Assembly: GCF_900089945.1 (NCBI RefSeq)
Contig: NZ_FLQY01000397.1
Span: forward strand, 1 to 42,089
Length of the DNA stretch: 42,089 bases
Reading direction: 5' to 3'
Source: Candidatus Propionivibrio aalborgensis
Lineage (GTDB): Bacteria; Pseudomonadota; Gammaproteobacteria; Burkholderiales; Rhodocyclaceae
The position numbers were made by a program, and so were the translations under genes. Below the pieces are notes generated by a model, which did no database searches, was not told where the DNA came from, and was given only the letters and a program-made list of their open reading frames with translations. Shown one piece after another: positions 34,781-42,089 of this stretch. Numbering within the stretch: the first letter of the stretch is position 1; each line of letters starts with the position of its first letter.

Positions 34781-36295
34781 ATGGCTAAGACGACATTGGA
34801 AGAGCGCTATGCGGCGAATCTTCATGGCGTGTTGTCCTGTTTTGATCGAATCATCATCAAGGGGACGCTGCCCGGCGCCTGCTACGCGGACGGAATGACG
34901 AGCTTTCTGTACGCACACGATATCCGTCTCTTTGACTGTCCGCGATTTGCCGAACCGCTTCGAGAGCGTATCCGGGAGCGGGCGCGGGAGGCCTGCGCGG
35001 CGGCGGGCATTGAGATCGAGCATGTGAGCAAAAGCCACATTCGCAAGGAAGAGTTGGTGGCGCGCGTGCTCGCCGGACGTGGCGATGCGCCTGGACTGGT
35101 GCACGTCCTGTCGGCCATGGAAGCGTGCCCGAGCTACAAGCCTTGGCACAACAAGGCCAGCGGCAAGACCTATCTGCGCCACGATCAGGGCAAGTGCATG
35201 CACTACTACTTCTATTTCATCGATGAAGAACTCGGCTTGTGCTACCTGCGCGTGCCCACCTGGGCGCCGTTCGGCTTGCAGTTCTACTGCAATGGCCACA
35301 GCGCCTTGGCGATAGCGCTCAAACGCGAGGGTGTCGATTACACGCAGGCAGACAATGCTTTCCTGCGTGTCGCCGACATTGAGCGGGCGCAGGCATTGGC
35401 CGAAGCGTTCAGCCCGGATGTATTGCATCGGCGACTGGATCGCTACGCGCAGTGGCTGTGCCCCGTACTTGACGTGTTTGGCCAGGCCTACCACTGGAGC
35501 ATCCGCCAGGCCGAGTACTCCACCGACCTGATGTTTCGCAGCGAGCACATCTTGGTGCAGCTGTATGACGCCATCTCGCGCCAAGCCGTGCTCGCGGCCA
35601 ACGCCGACCGAGTGTCTGGTTTCCTGGGCAAGAAGGTCACGCCGCAGTTGGCCCAGGAGATCGGTTCGCGACTGTCCACCCGCATCGAGGGGCGCTGCAT
35701 CAAGCATTACATGGGCGCGGCCGGCATCAAAGTGTATGACAAGTTCTCCCGTGTGCTGCGGGTGGAGACCACCATCAATGACCTGAGCTTTTTCAAGCAC
35801 CACCGAAAGGTGGAACACAAGGATCGGCACGTCACGTGCAAGCTGGCGCCGCTGAAGAAGACCATCTATAGCCTGATCGATCTGCGTGAAATCCTGCTCG
35901 GCTGCAATCAGCGCTACCTGGCGTTCCTGTCCAGTCTCGACGACCCCAGCGCGGGCGAACGCGATTTGCAGCGATTGAGTCAGCCGCGCGTCGGTACCGA
36001 TCCCAGCGTCAAGGGCTTGAACTTCTTCGATGCCGCCGAGCAAACCCTGCTGCGAACCTTGCAACTCGGCAAGTTCAACATCCACGGCTGGCGTCGCGCC
36101 GATCTGCTGACGCACTTGCAAATAACCCCGTCGGCCATGTCGCGACAACTCAAACGCCTTCATGTGCTTGGAATGATCAAGAAAGTCGCGCATACCTATC
36201 GCTATTACCTCACCAGTATGGGCCGTGCCGCCATCGCCGCCGCTTGCTCGCTGACCCGCTTCAATATCGTTCCCGCCATGGCCGCTACCCATTGA
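34781..36295 (+). CDS. 504-residue protein with C-terminal winged HTH, probable mobile-element family
   Basis: The start is the ATG at 34781 (GGAG about eight bases upstream). The family is not one I can name. The N-terminus FDRIIIKGTLPG is followed by a large alpha/beta region with conserved-looking KCMHYYFYFIDEELGLCYLRVPTWAPF. The last 90 residues are a MarR-like winged HTH (GWRRADLLTHLQITPSAMSRQLKRLHVLGMIKKV). Database entries of this kind tend to be called MarR regulators because of that end, but the length and the basic, nuclease-like N-terminal half suggest a transposition-related or otherwise selfish protein. It is GC-richer than its AT-rich neighbours. I could not find terminal inverted repeats. 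Confidence 0.55.
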   Translation: MAKTTLEERYAANLHGVLSCFDRIIIKGTLPGACYADGMTSFLYAHDIRLFDCPRFAEPLRERIRERAREACAAAGIEIEHVSKSHIRKEELVARVLAGRGDAPGLVHVLSAMEACPSYKPWHNKASGKTYLRHDQGKCMHYYFYFIDEELGLCYLRVPTWAPFGLQFYCNGHSALAIALKREGVDYTQADNAFLRVADIERAQALAEAFSPDVLHRRLDRYAQWLCPVLDVFGQAYHWSIRQAEYSTDLMFRSEHILVQLYDAISRQAVLAANADRVSGFLGKKVTPQLAQEIGSRLSTRIEGRCIKHYMGAAGIKVYDKFSRVLRVETTINDLSFFKHHRKVEHKDRHVTCKLAPLKKTIYSLIDLREILLGCNQRYLAFLSSLDDPSAGERDLQRLSQPRVGTDPSVKGLNFFDAAEQTLLRTLQLGKFNIHGWRRADLLTHLQITPSAMSRQLKRLHVLGMIKKVAHTYRYYLTSMGRAAIAAACSLTRFNIVPAMAATH

Positions 36296-36835
36296 ATTCT
36301 TCGCATAATCCGTCAAGACTGAACTTGTTAGTGATTAAAGGACCGCTTCTGGCCGACTGCGGAAGCACTCCCCTTAGCCGAGAATAAGCAATATACAAAC
36401 AGCGTGGGTCAAACTTAAGTTGATGGAAATGGCCCAAGTGAGGCACTTCTTGAGCGTTGTTACCAATGCATGAACTCCCCGACCTCGACCGGCCGAGCAT
36501 TGCTGAGCAAGATGAACAGATCCTTGACCTGTAGTCTCTGGTACGTAATCTGACGCTCAAGTGGCGACTCTCCAAGAAAAGCACTGGAACTAAACGCTCG
36601 CCTCGCCCAGAGCAGCCGCAACGCAAACAAACCGCGGCTTTTGGACGGGCTACATAGGCCGAAGCTCACCAAATCGCTAGACTGCTTCCTATCGCGATTC
36701 GTGCAAGCCCTATCTCCTGCTTGCTGGACTTTGAGGGAACTCGGGGAAGAAATCATCATCCAAACGAATGATGCTATTCAATTTGTGCTTGCCTGGATTC
36801 TGCTTATCCCGTCAAAAGACATAGGAGTTTCCGCC
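36296..36835. other. 540-bp region of mobile-element remnants before the LuxR gene
   Basis: Apart from the IS66-like fragment I see no gene. The last 150 bp must carry the promoter of the LuxR-type gene, whose ribosome site GGAG lies at 36823-36826. A motif GACCGCTTCTGGCCGACTGCGG-like repeat core (36341-36362) resembles a scattered intergenic repeat type of proteobacteria. Confidence 0.4.
36466..36690 (+). pseudogene. Decayed 5' end of an IS66-like transposase
   Basis: The frame from the ATG at 36466 reads MHELPDLDRPSIAEQDEQILDL before a stop, and after a frame change it continues as ALELNARLAQSSRNANKP and LLDGLHRPKLTKSL. This follows the N-terminal leader of IS66-family (DUF6444-type) transposases, where a leucine-zipper helix is followed by NSSKPPSSDGL and a KPKSL stretch. 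At least one stop codon and one frameshift are present, and the catalytic part is missing, so it is a remnant. Comparison is from memory. Confidence 0.6.
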
Positions 36836-37957
36836 ATGGATCGAGAGGCTGCATACGACCGTGCACTGGGATTGATCTATGAATCTGCCGTTGCACCGGC
36901 ACAAACGCAGGATGCGCTTGCGGCCATGACGGCCTTGCTCGATGGAGACACCTGCCATTTGGTGGGTTGGAGTCGGAGCACCGGCATTCCTTTGCTTAGC
37001 ATCTCCACTGGATTGCCGGATGATGTCGGGCCCGATTATGCAGCCCACTACGCGCAGATTGACCCGCGACGGCAACTTGCCCTGACGCAGGCACCTGGTC
37101 AGTTGCTTAACTGCAATGAGTATTTCGACACCCGTTTTGTCAGTCGTGATGAGTTTTTTCAGGACTATCTGTTACCACAGGTTGGGCTTCGCTATTTGCT
37201 CGGTTCCGGCGATCTTGTCGAGGAAAGCGAGCAAATGATCATGATCGGCTTTCAGCGCTACAAGGGACACAGTGCATTCCAGAACCAAGAGGCTGAAAGC
37301 CTGGAGCGTCTGCTGCCTCATTTGCGACGGTCACTACGCCTGATGCTTTATTTCCAGAAATTGAGGGATGAAATCGGATTTGGAGAAACGATATTTGAGG
37401 TATCCCACCTTGCGACACTTGCCCTTTCATCGTCCGGACAGGTGTTATGGGCGAATCGGCGCGGCATGGCCCTTCTACGCGCGGGAACGTGGTTTCATGA
37501 AGCACAAGGTCGGCTACGCGCCAACGATGCCGACAGAAATGCTTGCTTGCAGTCAGCAATTCGCCGAGCTGTGGCCGAGGCCAAGCCAAGCAATGTAAAT
37601 CTTGGGGTAAGCGGCGGGCCGGAGCATTGCTGCCTTACGTTGATAGCCTTGGAGGGCGAGCAAGCCATTCCGATACCAACCAACCGCGCAGCACTGCTCG
37701 CCGTTGTCACCGCGAATAGCGGTCAACGAATCGCGACCGTCCAGCAACTCATGGATTTTTTTCGGCTGACTCCTGCGGAGGCGCGTTTAGTCCGCGCCTT
37801 GTCGCATGGTGAAACTATCGACGGATATGCTGCTCACGAAGGCTTGAAGAGGACTACTGTAAAAACCCAACTGCAAGCGGCGTTATCGAAAACAGGAACG
37901 CGATCTCAGAAAGATTTGGTGCGCCTGGTTGTAACGCTACCGGCAACTCGGGGATGA
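36836..37957 (+). CDS. LuxR-family (GerE) transcriptional regulator
   Basis: The product is 373 residues from the ATG at 36836; an upstream start at 36641 would read through the IS remnant and is rejected. Residues about 1-210 form an unassigned sensor region (ALGLIYESAVAPAQTQDALAAMT at the start) and about 215-300 a PAS-like part (LALSSSGQVLWANRRGMALL). The C-terminal GerE HTH is LTPAEARLVRALSHGETIDGYAAHEGLKRTTVKTQLQAALSKTG in family layout (about 307-350), including the recognition helix TTVKTQLQ. The family is widespread in beta- and gammaproteobacteria; the target genes are unknown. A hairpin separates it from the convergent nuclease-like gene. Confidence 0.85.
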   Translation: MDREAAYDRALGLIYESAVAPAQTQDALAAMTALLDGDTCHLVGWSRSTGIPLLSISTGLPDDVGPDYAAHYAQIDPRRQLALTQAPGQLLNCNEYFDTRFVSRDEFFQDYLLPQVGLRYLLGSGDLVEESEQMIMIGFQRYKGHSAFQNQEAESLERLLPHLRRSLRLMLYFQKLRDEIGFGETIFEVSHLATLALSSSGQVLWANRRGMALLRAGTWFHEAQGRLRANDADRNACLQSAIRRAVAEAKPSNVNLGVSGGPEHCCLTLIALEGEQAIPIPTNRAALLAVVTANSGQRIATVQQLMDFFRLTPAEARLVRALSHGETIDGYAAHEGLKRTTVKTQLQAALSKTGTRSQKDLVRLVVTLPATRG

Positions 37958-37958
37958 T

Positions 37959-37978
37959 ACTTTCAACGAAGTGAAAGT
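37959..37978. terminator. Hairpin between convergent genes
   Basis: ACTTTCA and TGAAAGT flank a six-base loop, directly after the LuxR stop codon and 29 bp from the stop of the convergent gene. It lacks a T-run but is well placed to end both transcripts. Confidence 0.45.
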
Positions 37979-38006
37979 GAGTCGTGGCCGAATGAATTTG
38001 GGAAAA

Positions 38007-38570
38007 CTACCGTCGAACGAAGGGCCCGCTTCGATGCCGCCTTTGGTCAGTAAGTGTCTCCACCACACTTCGCGCTCCAGGTTTGCCTTGGAACTGGAAA
38101 TCTCGATCAATGCGAACGATGAGCAACTGCTCGAAGTTTCCTTGGCTCTTAACCAGTACACGGTCGCTGGTTTTCTCTGGCGAGATAGTCTTTACCTCAA
38201 CAAGCTTTCCGGAAATTGTGCCATCAGAGCCGGCTTCATGCGTACCATGACGGCGAAGCCCGAAATTGATTTCAGCGTAGATCTCTCCGAGTTCTCCCCA
38301 TATTTGTAAGTACCTGCCCGTGTTCTCGAAGTGGCGTGTAGCGCAATCAACTAGATCGTAGAAAATCTCTGTTTGCTTGAGAGTGCTAAAGGGAAATCCA
38401 TCTCTGCTCTGGAAGCGCGTGCCTGACTCAACAGGGAGAGCATCATCTTCTGGGGCATCTTCAAGCTGAGAATCGACCCACTCTCTGTCTATGTATTCCC
38501 ATTCCCAAGGCGCAGCGCCGGAGCTAGCAGTATCGGCTATTTCCTCCGCGCTGTAGCCGCGCTCGTTCAT
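38007..38570 (-). CDS. Unknown protein with PD-(D/E)XK nuclease-like motif
   Basis: The product is 187 residues. The stretch GELGEIYAEINFGL (92-105), followed by SDGTISGKLVEVKTI (115-129), resembles the active site of PD-(D/E)XK nucleases: Asp116, Glu125-x-Lys127, with a glutamate (about 93-96) on the preceding helix. The N-terminal 60 residues are acidic and Trp-rich with SAEEIADT. I infer a DNA- or RNA-cutting function in a defence context, but the motif alone is not proof. The ATG overlaps the stop codon of the frameshifted upstream gene as ATGA, indicating coupled translation. The pair is divergent from the STAND gene. Confidence 0.55.
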   Translation of the reverse strand: MNERGYSAEEIADTASSGAAPWEWEYIDREWVDSQLEDAPEDDALPVESGTRFQSRDGFPFSTLKQTEIFYDLVDCATRHFENTGRYLQIWGELGEIYAEINFGLRRHGTHEAGSDGTISGKLVEVKTISPEKTSDRVLVKSQGNFEQLLIVRIDRDFQFQGKPGARSVVETLTDQRRHRSGPFVRR

Positions 38571-39080
38571 CTCGTAAAGAAAATCCCACTCAGGAGCACG
38601 TGCTCGCGGCCGCGCTCCTTCTCGAGAGCCTTCCGGTAGGCTTGGTCAAGGAAGCCGTTGTAGCGAACAAACCTTCGCACGTCGGCCTCGATCCGATTCA
38701 AGTCGACAAGGTTGAACGAGCGTGCGCATCAGCCGCTGTGCTACCAAACGGGAGAAGCGGAACTCCAAGCCTGTTTTGATGGATGGCAATGCCTGGAGCA
38801 CGGCACCCATTTCAAGTAGGGCCAAACCCACAATCTCTTCGAGGAGCGGCTCCCCACGCAGTTCTCCCGGCAGGTTGATTAGCTCTTCGATGCCGCGGAA
38901 GGTCGAGAACCAGACCTCGAATGTGCTTTTTGGCTCAAAGGGCGCCAGAGACGATTCGATGCCAGCTCGCGAATGGGCCAGCGCTCTCATGGCCTCGGCT
39001 TGCGCGGCTGCGCCCGTCAATCGTTGTCCTGCCATCCGTCGGCCCCCTGGGTAAGGCGCTGAATCGTTGCCCCGCGCCAT
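38567..39080 (-). pseudogene. Unknown gene broken by a frameshift, coupled to the nuclease-like gene
   Basis: From 39080 (or more likely the ATG at 39035, which has a GGGGG run upstream) the frame encodes helical sequence ending in FSRLVAQRLMRTL. Then near 38715 the sensible reading moves by one base into FNLVDLNRIEADVRRFVRYNGFLDQAYRKALEKERG and ends at a TGA (38567-38569) that overlaps the next ATG as ATGA. In the original frame the protein instead ends in a Cys/Arg-rich tail at 38646. The perfect overlap argues that the second frame is the true end, so the gene carries one extra base (or two missing) or the assembly has an error. The family is unknown. Confidence 0.6.
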
Positions 39081-39309
39081 TTTGGATTTGAAACCGTCTA
39101 ATATAGACTAGAGCCGCCCCAGGAAGGCGGCCTTCTAGCGCATCGGTCCGTTGTCTGTTGACGTGCGCCGGCCGGTGAGCCCCAGAATTACTTGTAGGCT
39201 CGCTCCACCGTTAGCAGAGGGCAGGGTGGGTATTGCATCCCAGACGGGGCGATCAGCTACCGCTGGCGAATGCACCCTGCGAGGCCCGAAACCAAGTCGT
39301 CTTGCTCAT
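39081..39309. promoter_or_regulatory. Divergent promoter region of the defence-like genes
   Basis: Three inverted repeats are present: GTCTA-ATA-TAGAC (39096-39108), GCCGCC/GGCGGC (39113-39131), and GCAGGGTG (39221-39228) with CACCCTGC (39273-39280). The first is a candidate operator next to the minus-strand gene. The last could fold in the leader of the STAND gene. No clear promoter hexamers were chosen. Confidence 0.4.
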
Positions 39310-41994
39310 ATGACCCATACCCCGACGCTCGATCCAGCCCAAGAGATTCGCATTGAGGCGGTGCACCGCGGCTTCCTATATCAGCATTTATATGCCGCCT
39401 CGTGTCTTCTTACTTCAGGGCAGATCGGCGTGACTTCCGTGGTGGTCGAGCGCGACGAGGATATCGAGCTCCTCACACCGGCGGGGCGCATCTACATCCA
39501 AGTCAAGACGCGCAGCCGGCCGATTATGCCGGCCGACATCAGAGCGACGATAGATCGATTCAATGCCCTGCGAGATGAGCACCAGCAGGGCCGCCGCCGG
39601 GGCCGCGCAACATTCGTGGTGGTCGTCAACCGCGCCTTGGGGCCATCCTTGGTTGAACAGGTCGAGACTGGAAAGCTGGCGGACGACGTTGAGATCTTCT
39701 GGCCAGGTTGCGTGCGTTCTGGCGACTTTGGTCAACTTCCGCCGGCTTGGGCGGACATCGATGAGGCAGTCGCATGGTGCGTCGATCGAGCCGCGACAGT
39801 GCCACTCGCCATGCTGGCGCCTGATTCCCTTGTGTGGAAACTGGCTGGCCGCGTCCAGGCTGCGGCTGCCGGGGAAGCGCCCCACGCGGATCACACCTTT
39901 GTGATTGCGGATTTGCCGTCAATGCTCGACCAGATTCTGATCCAGCTGCAGGACTTCCCTGCGCCGCCCGAACAGTACCGCCCGCAGGAGAACGAACCTC
40001 AACTCGACTCGAGTTCCCGGGTCCGGATCGTTTCCGGCTTCTCGGGCGCAGGGAAGACCGCGTGGGCGTCACAAGCGGCCACCTTCAGCAGCAGTAACTG
40101 CGCCTACTTCGACTGCTCGGGGACGCCGGGAGAAGCCCTCGCCATTTCGCTTGTGCGTGAGCTGGCCGCCAAGTTGGCCGGCGCCGACCCAGATGCGGTG
40201 CGCAAAATATTGCTGCCGGGCGCCACTGGCGTCGAGTCACTGCGCCAGCTGGACATCTATCTCAATCACGAGGGACTCTCGTCGATCGTTGTGCTGGACA
40301 ACGTGCATCGTGTTTCGGCCGAGAGCATTAAGCGCATGGTCGATGTCACGTCGGCGCTGAGGTTCGTGCTTCTGGCGCAACCGCTGGGGACGTTGTCGGA
40401 GATAGAAGCCCTTCTGGGATTGGCGCGAGAGCCGCTGAATGGGTGGGGTGTCGACGATGTTGCGGCGGCGGCTGTCGGCTGGGGATGTCGAGGGGATGCC
40501 GCCACGATGGGGCGTCTGAAGACGCTGACGGCTGGCATGCCTTTGTTCGTCAGGAGTGCCGCCACGATTGCTCGTGAAGACTACGAAGGGCGTATCGAAC
40601 AGATGTGCGACGCCGTCGACGCATTGACCAACCTGACCCAGACCACGCAAGAGATCATATTGGCAAAGGTTTTTGGCGCGTTCCCCATCAGCGCGCAGCA
40701 GACGATCGCAGTGCTGAGCCTGTCCGATATCGGCCTGCTTCCAGCCGAAATCAACAAGCTTCTGGACGCGGCCCTTGAGATGGACGAGCGAGTGGTTGCT
40801 GGCGTGATCCGGGTATTGCGAGCCGCCGGGGTCGTGGAGATCTATGGCAACAAGGAGATCCGACTGCATGACGCCATCCGTGTTATCGGGAGCCAGCACC
40901 TTTCAGGCATGCCTTCAGAGGTCGCGTCACGGGCTCGCATTGCCCTCAAGGACCTGATGGTTGAGGCGTTCGAGCGTGATCGCAACACGGCGCGCTTCTC
41001 GCTCTACACACGGCTGCTGCTGGCCACTGGAGACGTCAAGACGCTGGTAGACCTCATCGGCGAAGAGATGTTCCACGAGATGGGCGTTGCAATAGAGGTC
41101 TGGCACGGCCTAGAGGCGCTGATAGCCAAGGACGGATCAGATCCGGAACAGCGGTATTGGGCGCTCGATGGTCTTGTCTTTTCGGACATGAAGCTCGGGC
41201 ACCTGGATCGTCTGGCGCCTAGGTTGGCGGCGATGGAGCAATTGATCAACAGCGGCGTGCTCGGTGAGGACGAAGTTCTGTCCTTCTTGATGAAGCGCAT
41301 GCTTCACCACTCGAATCAAGGTGACGAGGAGGGGGTTCGCCGCGCGATTCGCGAGTTGGACAGCCGATTGCCGGACAAACCTGTCCACCGCCGCATCTTC
41401 CTCTACAACGCGGCAGCGGCGCTCTTTCGCCTTCAGCGTTACGAAAGCGCGATGGGGATGGTCGAGCAGGTGATCGACCAGACGTTTGCGGTTCTCGGCA
41501 TTCGCCCCGAGCAGGTCGTTGGCGCAAAGAATGCCGCGCTCTGGGCGCTCATCAACAAGCCGGGACTTGATCACGCAGACATCAAGCGACTCGCGGATGC
41601 GCTCGAACTCAAGGCGATGGTGGCCGACAAGCTCCACGTGCTCGCGCCTTTCGCGCGAATCCATGCCATGAAGTTCTACAGCATGGCCGGCGCCATCGAC
41701 TCGCTCATACGGGTCGGGCAAGACCTTGCCGACGAGTTCGTCGGTCGACATGATTTCGTGGGCGCGCGTGAAATTCTTGAGCAGCACGTCATGCCGGTGG
41801 TCGTGGAGAACCGACTGCTGAATCGGAACTTGGATGTACGCGCGCAATACGCCGTTGTTCTGGCCTACTGCGGCTTGTACTCAGAGGCCGAGCGGGAGAT
41901 TGAACGGCTTCAGCCTTACATGGCGGGTCTGACGCTCCAAGCCCGCATGACCCTCGCGAACCAACGCCAGCTGATCGCGAAAATTACTCACTAG
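39310..41994 (+). CDS. Nuclease-STAND NTPase protein, Avs/Cap4-like defence candidate
   Basis: The product is 894 residues from the ATG at 39310; a TTG at 39151 would add 53 poorly structured residues. The N-terminal domain begins IEAVHRGFLYQHLYAASCLL and has Asp51 (ERDEDIELL) followed by IYIQVKT (Gln64-x-Lys66), the Cap4/DUF4297-type PD-(D/E)XK active site. A P-loop NTPase follows: Walker A GFSGAGKT (243-250) and Walker B SIVVLDNV (325-332). The C-terminal half (about 550-894) is a long run of helix pairs (TPR-like, for example FLYNAAAALFRLQRYESAM). This order of effector nuclease, STAND switch and sensor repeats is that of Avs-type antiviral proteins. The stop codon falls at the edge of an IS-like end, so the sensor may be cut short. 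Confidence 0.75.
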   Translation: MTHTPTLDPAQEIRIEAVHRGFLYQHLYAASCLLTSGQIGVTSVVVERDEDIELLTPAGRIYIQVKTRSRPIMPADIRATIDRFNALRDEHQQGRRRGRATFVVVVNRALGPSLVEQVETGKLADDVEIFWPGCVRSGDFGQLPPAWADIDEAVAWCVDRAATVPLAMLAPDSLVWKLAGRVQAAAAGEAPHADHTFVIADLPSMLDQILIQLQDFPAPPEQYRPQENEPQLDSSSRVRIVSGFSGAGKTAWASQAATFSSSNCAYFDCSGTPGEALAISLVRELAAKLAGADPDAVRKILLPGATGVESLRQLDIYLNHEGLSSIVVLDNVHRVSAESIKRMVDVTSALRFVLLAQPLGTLSEIEALLGLAREPLNGWGVDDVAAAAVGWGCRGDAATMGRLKTLTAGMPLFVRSAATIAREDYEGRIEQMCDAVDALTNLTQTTQEIILAKVFGAFPISAQQTIAVLSLSDIGLLPAEINKLLDAALEMDERVVAGVIRVLRAAGVVEIYGNKEIRLHDAIRVIGSQHLSGMPSEVASRARIALKDLMVEAFERDRNTARFSLYTRLLLATGDVKTLVDLIGEEMFHEMGVAIEVWHGLEALIAKDGSDPEQRYWALDGLVFSDMKLGHLDRLAPRLAAMEQLINSGVLGEDEVLSFLMKRMLHHSNQGDEEGVRRAIRELDSRLPDKPVHRRIFLYNAAAALFRLQRYESAMGMVEQVIDQTFAVLGIRPEQVVGAKNAALWALINKPGLDHADIKRLADALELKAMVADKLHVLAPFARIHAMKFYSMAGAIDSLIRVGQDLADEFVGRHDFVGAREILEQHVMPVVVENRLLNRNLDVRAQYAVVLAYCGLYSEAEREIERLQPYMAGLTLQARMTLANQRQLIAKITH

Positions 41995-42011
41995 TCGCCA
42001 AATAAGGCGAC
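41994..42011. repeat. GTCGCC/GGCGAC hairpin at the STAND stop codon (terminator or IS end)
   Basis: Perfect 6-bp arms with a six-base AAATAA loop begin at the last base of the TAG stop codon. It can be read as a terminator of the STAND gene or as the terminal structure of the IS630-like element that starts just beyond it. Confidence 0.45.
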
Positions 42012-42033
42012 AAACATTGAACTTTAGTCGGTC

Positions 42034-42089
42034 ATGACAATCTCAAAATGTATGAAGAGAGATGGACGAACATTGGACAGGCAAACGCT
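42034..42089 (+). CDS. Start of an IS630-type transposase, truncated by window edge
   Basis: The frame from the ATG at 42034 reads MTISKCMKRDGRTLDRQT to the right edge. The KRDGRTLD stretch is the characteristic N-terminus of one IS630-family transposase group as I remember it. Only 18 residues are visible, so the call is moderate. About 40 bases separate it from the hairpin at 41994, a normal leader length for such an IS. A second frame from 42048 (MYEERWTNIGQANA) is also open but has no known look. Confidence 0.55.
   Translation, partial: MTISKCMKRDGRTLDRQT

Noticed and set aside
34712-36316. Long minus-strand open frame opposite the wHTH gene
   Set aside because: It mirrors the GC-rich coding of the plus-strand gene, has no ribosome site and reads as low-complexity Gln/His/Arg sequence.
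42048-42089. Open frame starting MYEERW at the right edge
   Set aside because: The overlapping frame from 42034 matches an IS630-type N-terminus and is preferred.

Overview
The window looks like a piece of a Gram-negative proteobacterial chromosome, most likely a betaproteobacterium of the Rhodocyclales/Accumulibacter kind. I infer this from GC-rich coding DNA, several PAS/GGDEF and CheB-CheR signalling proteins that share an HQIELEMQN segment, and an LplT/Aas phospholipid-repair pair. This is pattern recognition, not a database result.

Region by region. (1) Positions 1-9106 look like ordinary chromosome: the 3' part of a spermidine-synthase-like membrane protein, a small exported protein, a PAS-PAS-GGDEF diguanylate cyclase, a two-gene phospholipid acylation/flipping unit (Aas, then an LplT-PlsC fusion), a ceramidase-like membrane protein and an XRE-type regulator. 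(2) Positions about 9107-17291 hold a Tn7-like transposition module, tnsA-tnsB-tnsC-tnsD-tniQ, all on the minus strand with start/stop overlaps and two different TniQ-family proteins. It is followed by a divergent pair of small HTH regulators and two unknown genes (17323-19949) that may be its cargo. I could not fix the transposon ends. (3) Positions 20766-27238 form a signalling block: a Crp/Fnr-PAS-PAS-GGDEF fusion, a CheB-CheR-PAS fusion and a hybrid histidine kinase. (4) Positions 27862-34455 are AT-richer accessory DNA encoding lipid-hydrolase-like and membrane proteins: an alpha/beta hydrolase, a DUF2235 (Tle1-like) hydrolase, an SGNH hydrolase, a SLATT-type two-TM protein and two small membrane proteins. 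The SLATT gene lies between a site that matches the class 1 integron attI1 core in length and in 31 of 39 bases (34512-34550) and an attC-like folded site (33460-33523). It therefore looks like an integron gene cassette in first position, with no integrase gene in the window. (5) Positions 34781-36835 are mobile debris: a 504-aa wHTH protein of unknown function and the decayed start of an IS66-like transposase, followed by a LuxR-type regulator. (6) Positions 38007-41994 look like a defence island: a PD-(D/E)XK-like protein, an overlapping frameshifted gene, and a divergent nuclease-STAND NTPase-helical repeat protein resembling Avs/Cap4-type antiviral sensors. At the right edge an IS630-type transposase begins, and its insertion at a TA may supply the stop codon of the STAND gene.

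How the genes may work together. The left block and the 20-27 kb block are housekeeping membrane maintenance and c-di-GMP/chemotaxis-type signalling. The Tn7-like module, integron sites, IS fragments and defence-like genes are accessory layers. The least explained system is the SLATT/SGNH/2-TM/DUF2235/TM-beta array on the minus strand (29687-34455): predicted membrane pore-like and lipid-hydrolysing proteins with no visible type VI secretion genes nearby. A membrane-targeting defence or conflict system is plausible but is inference.
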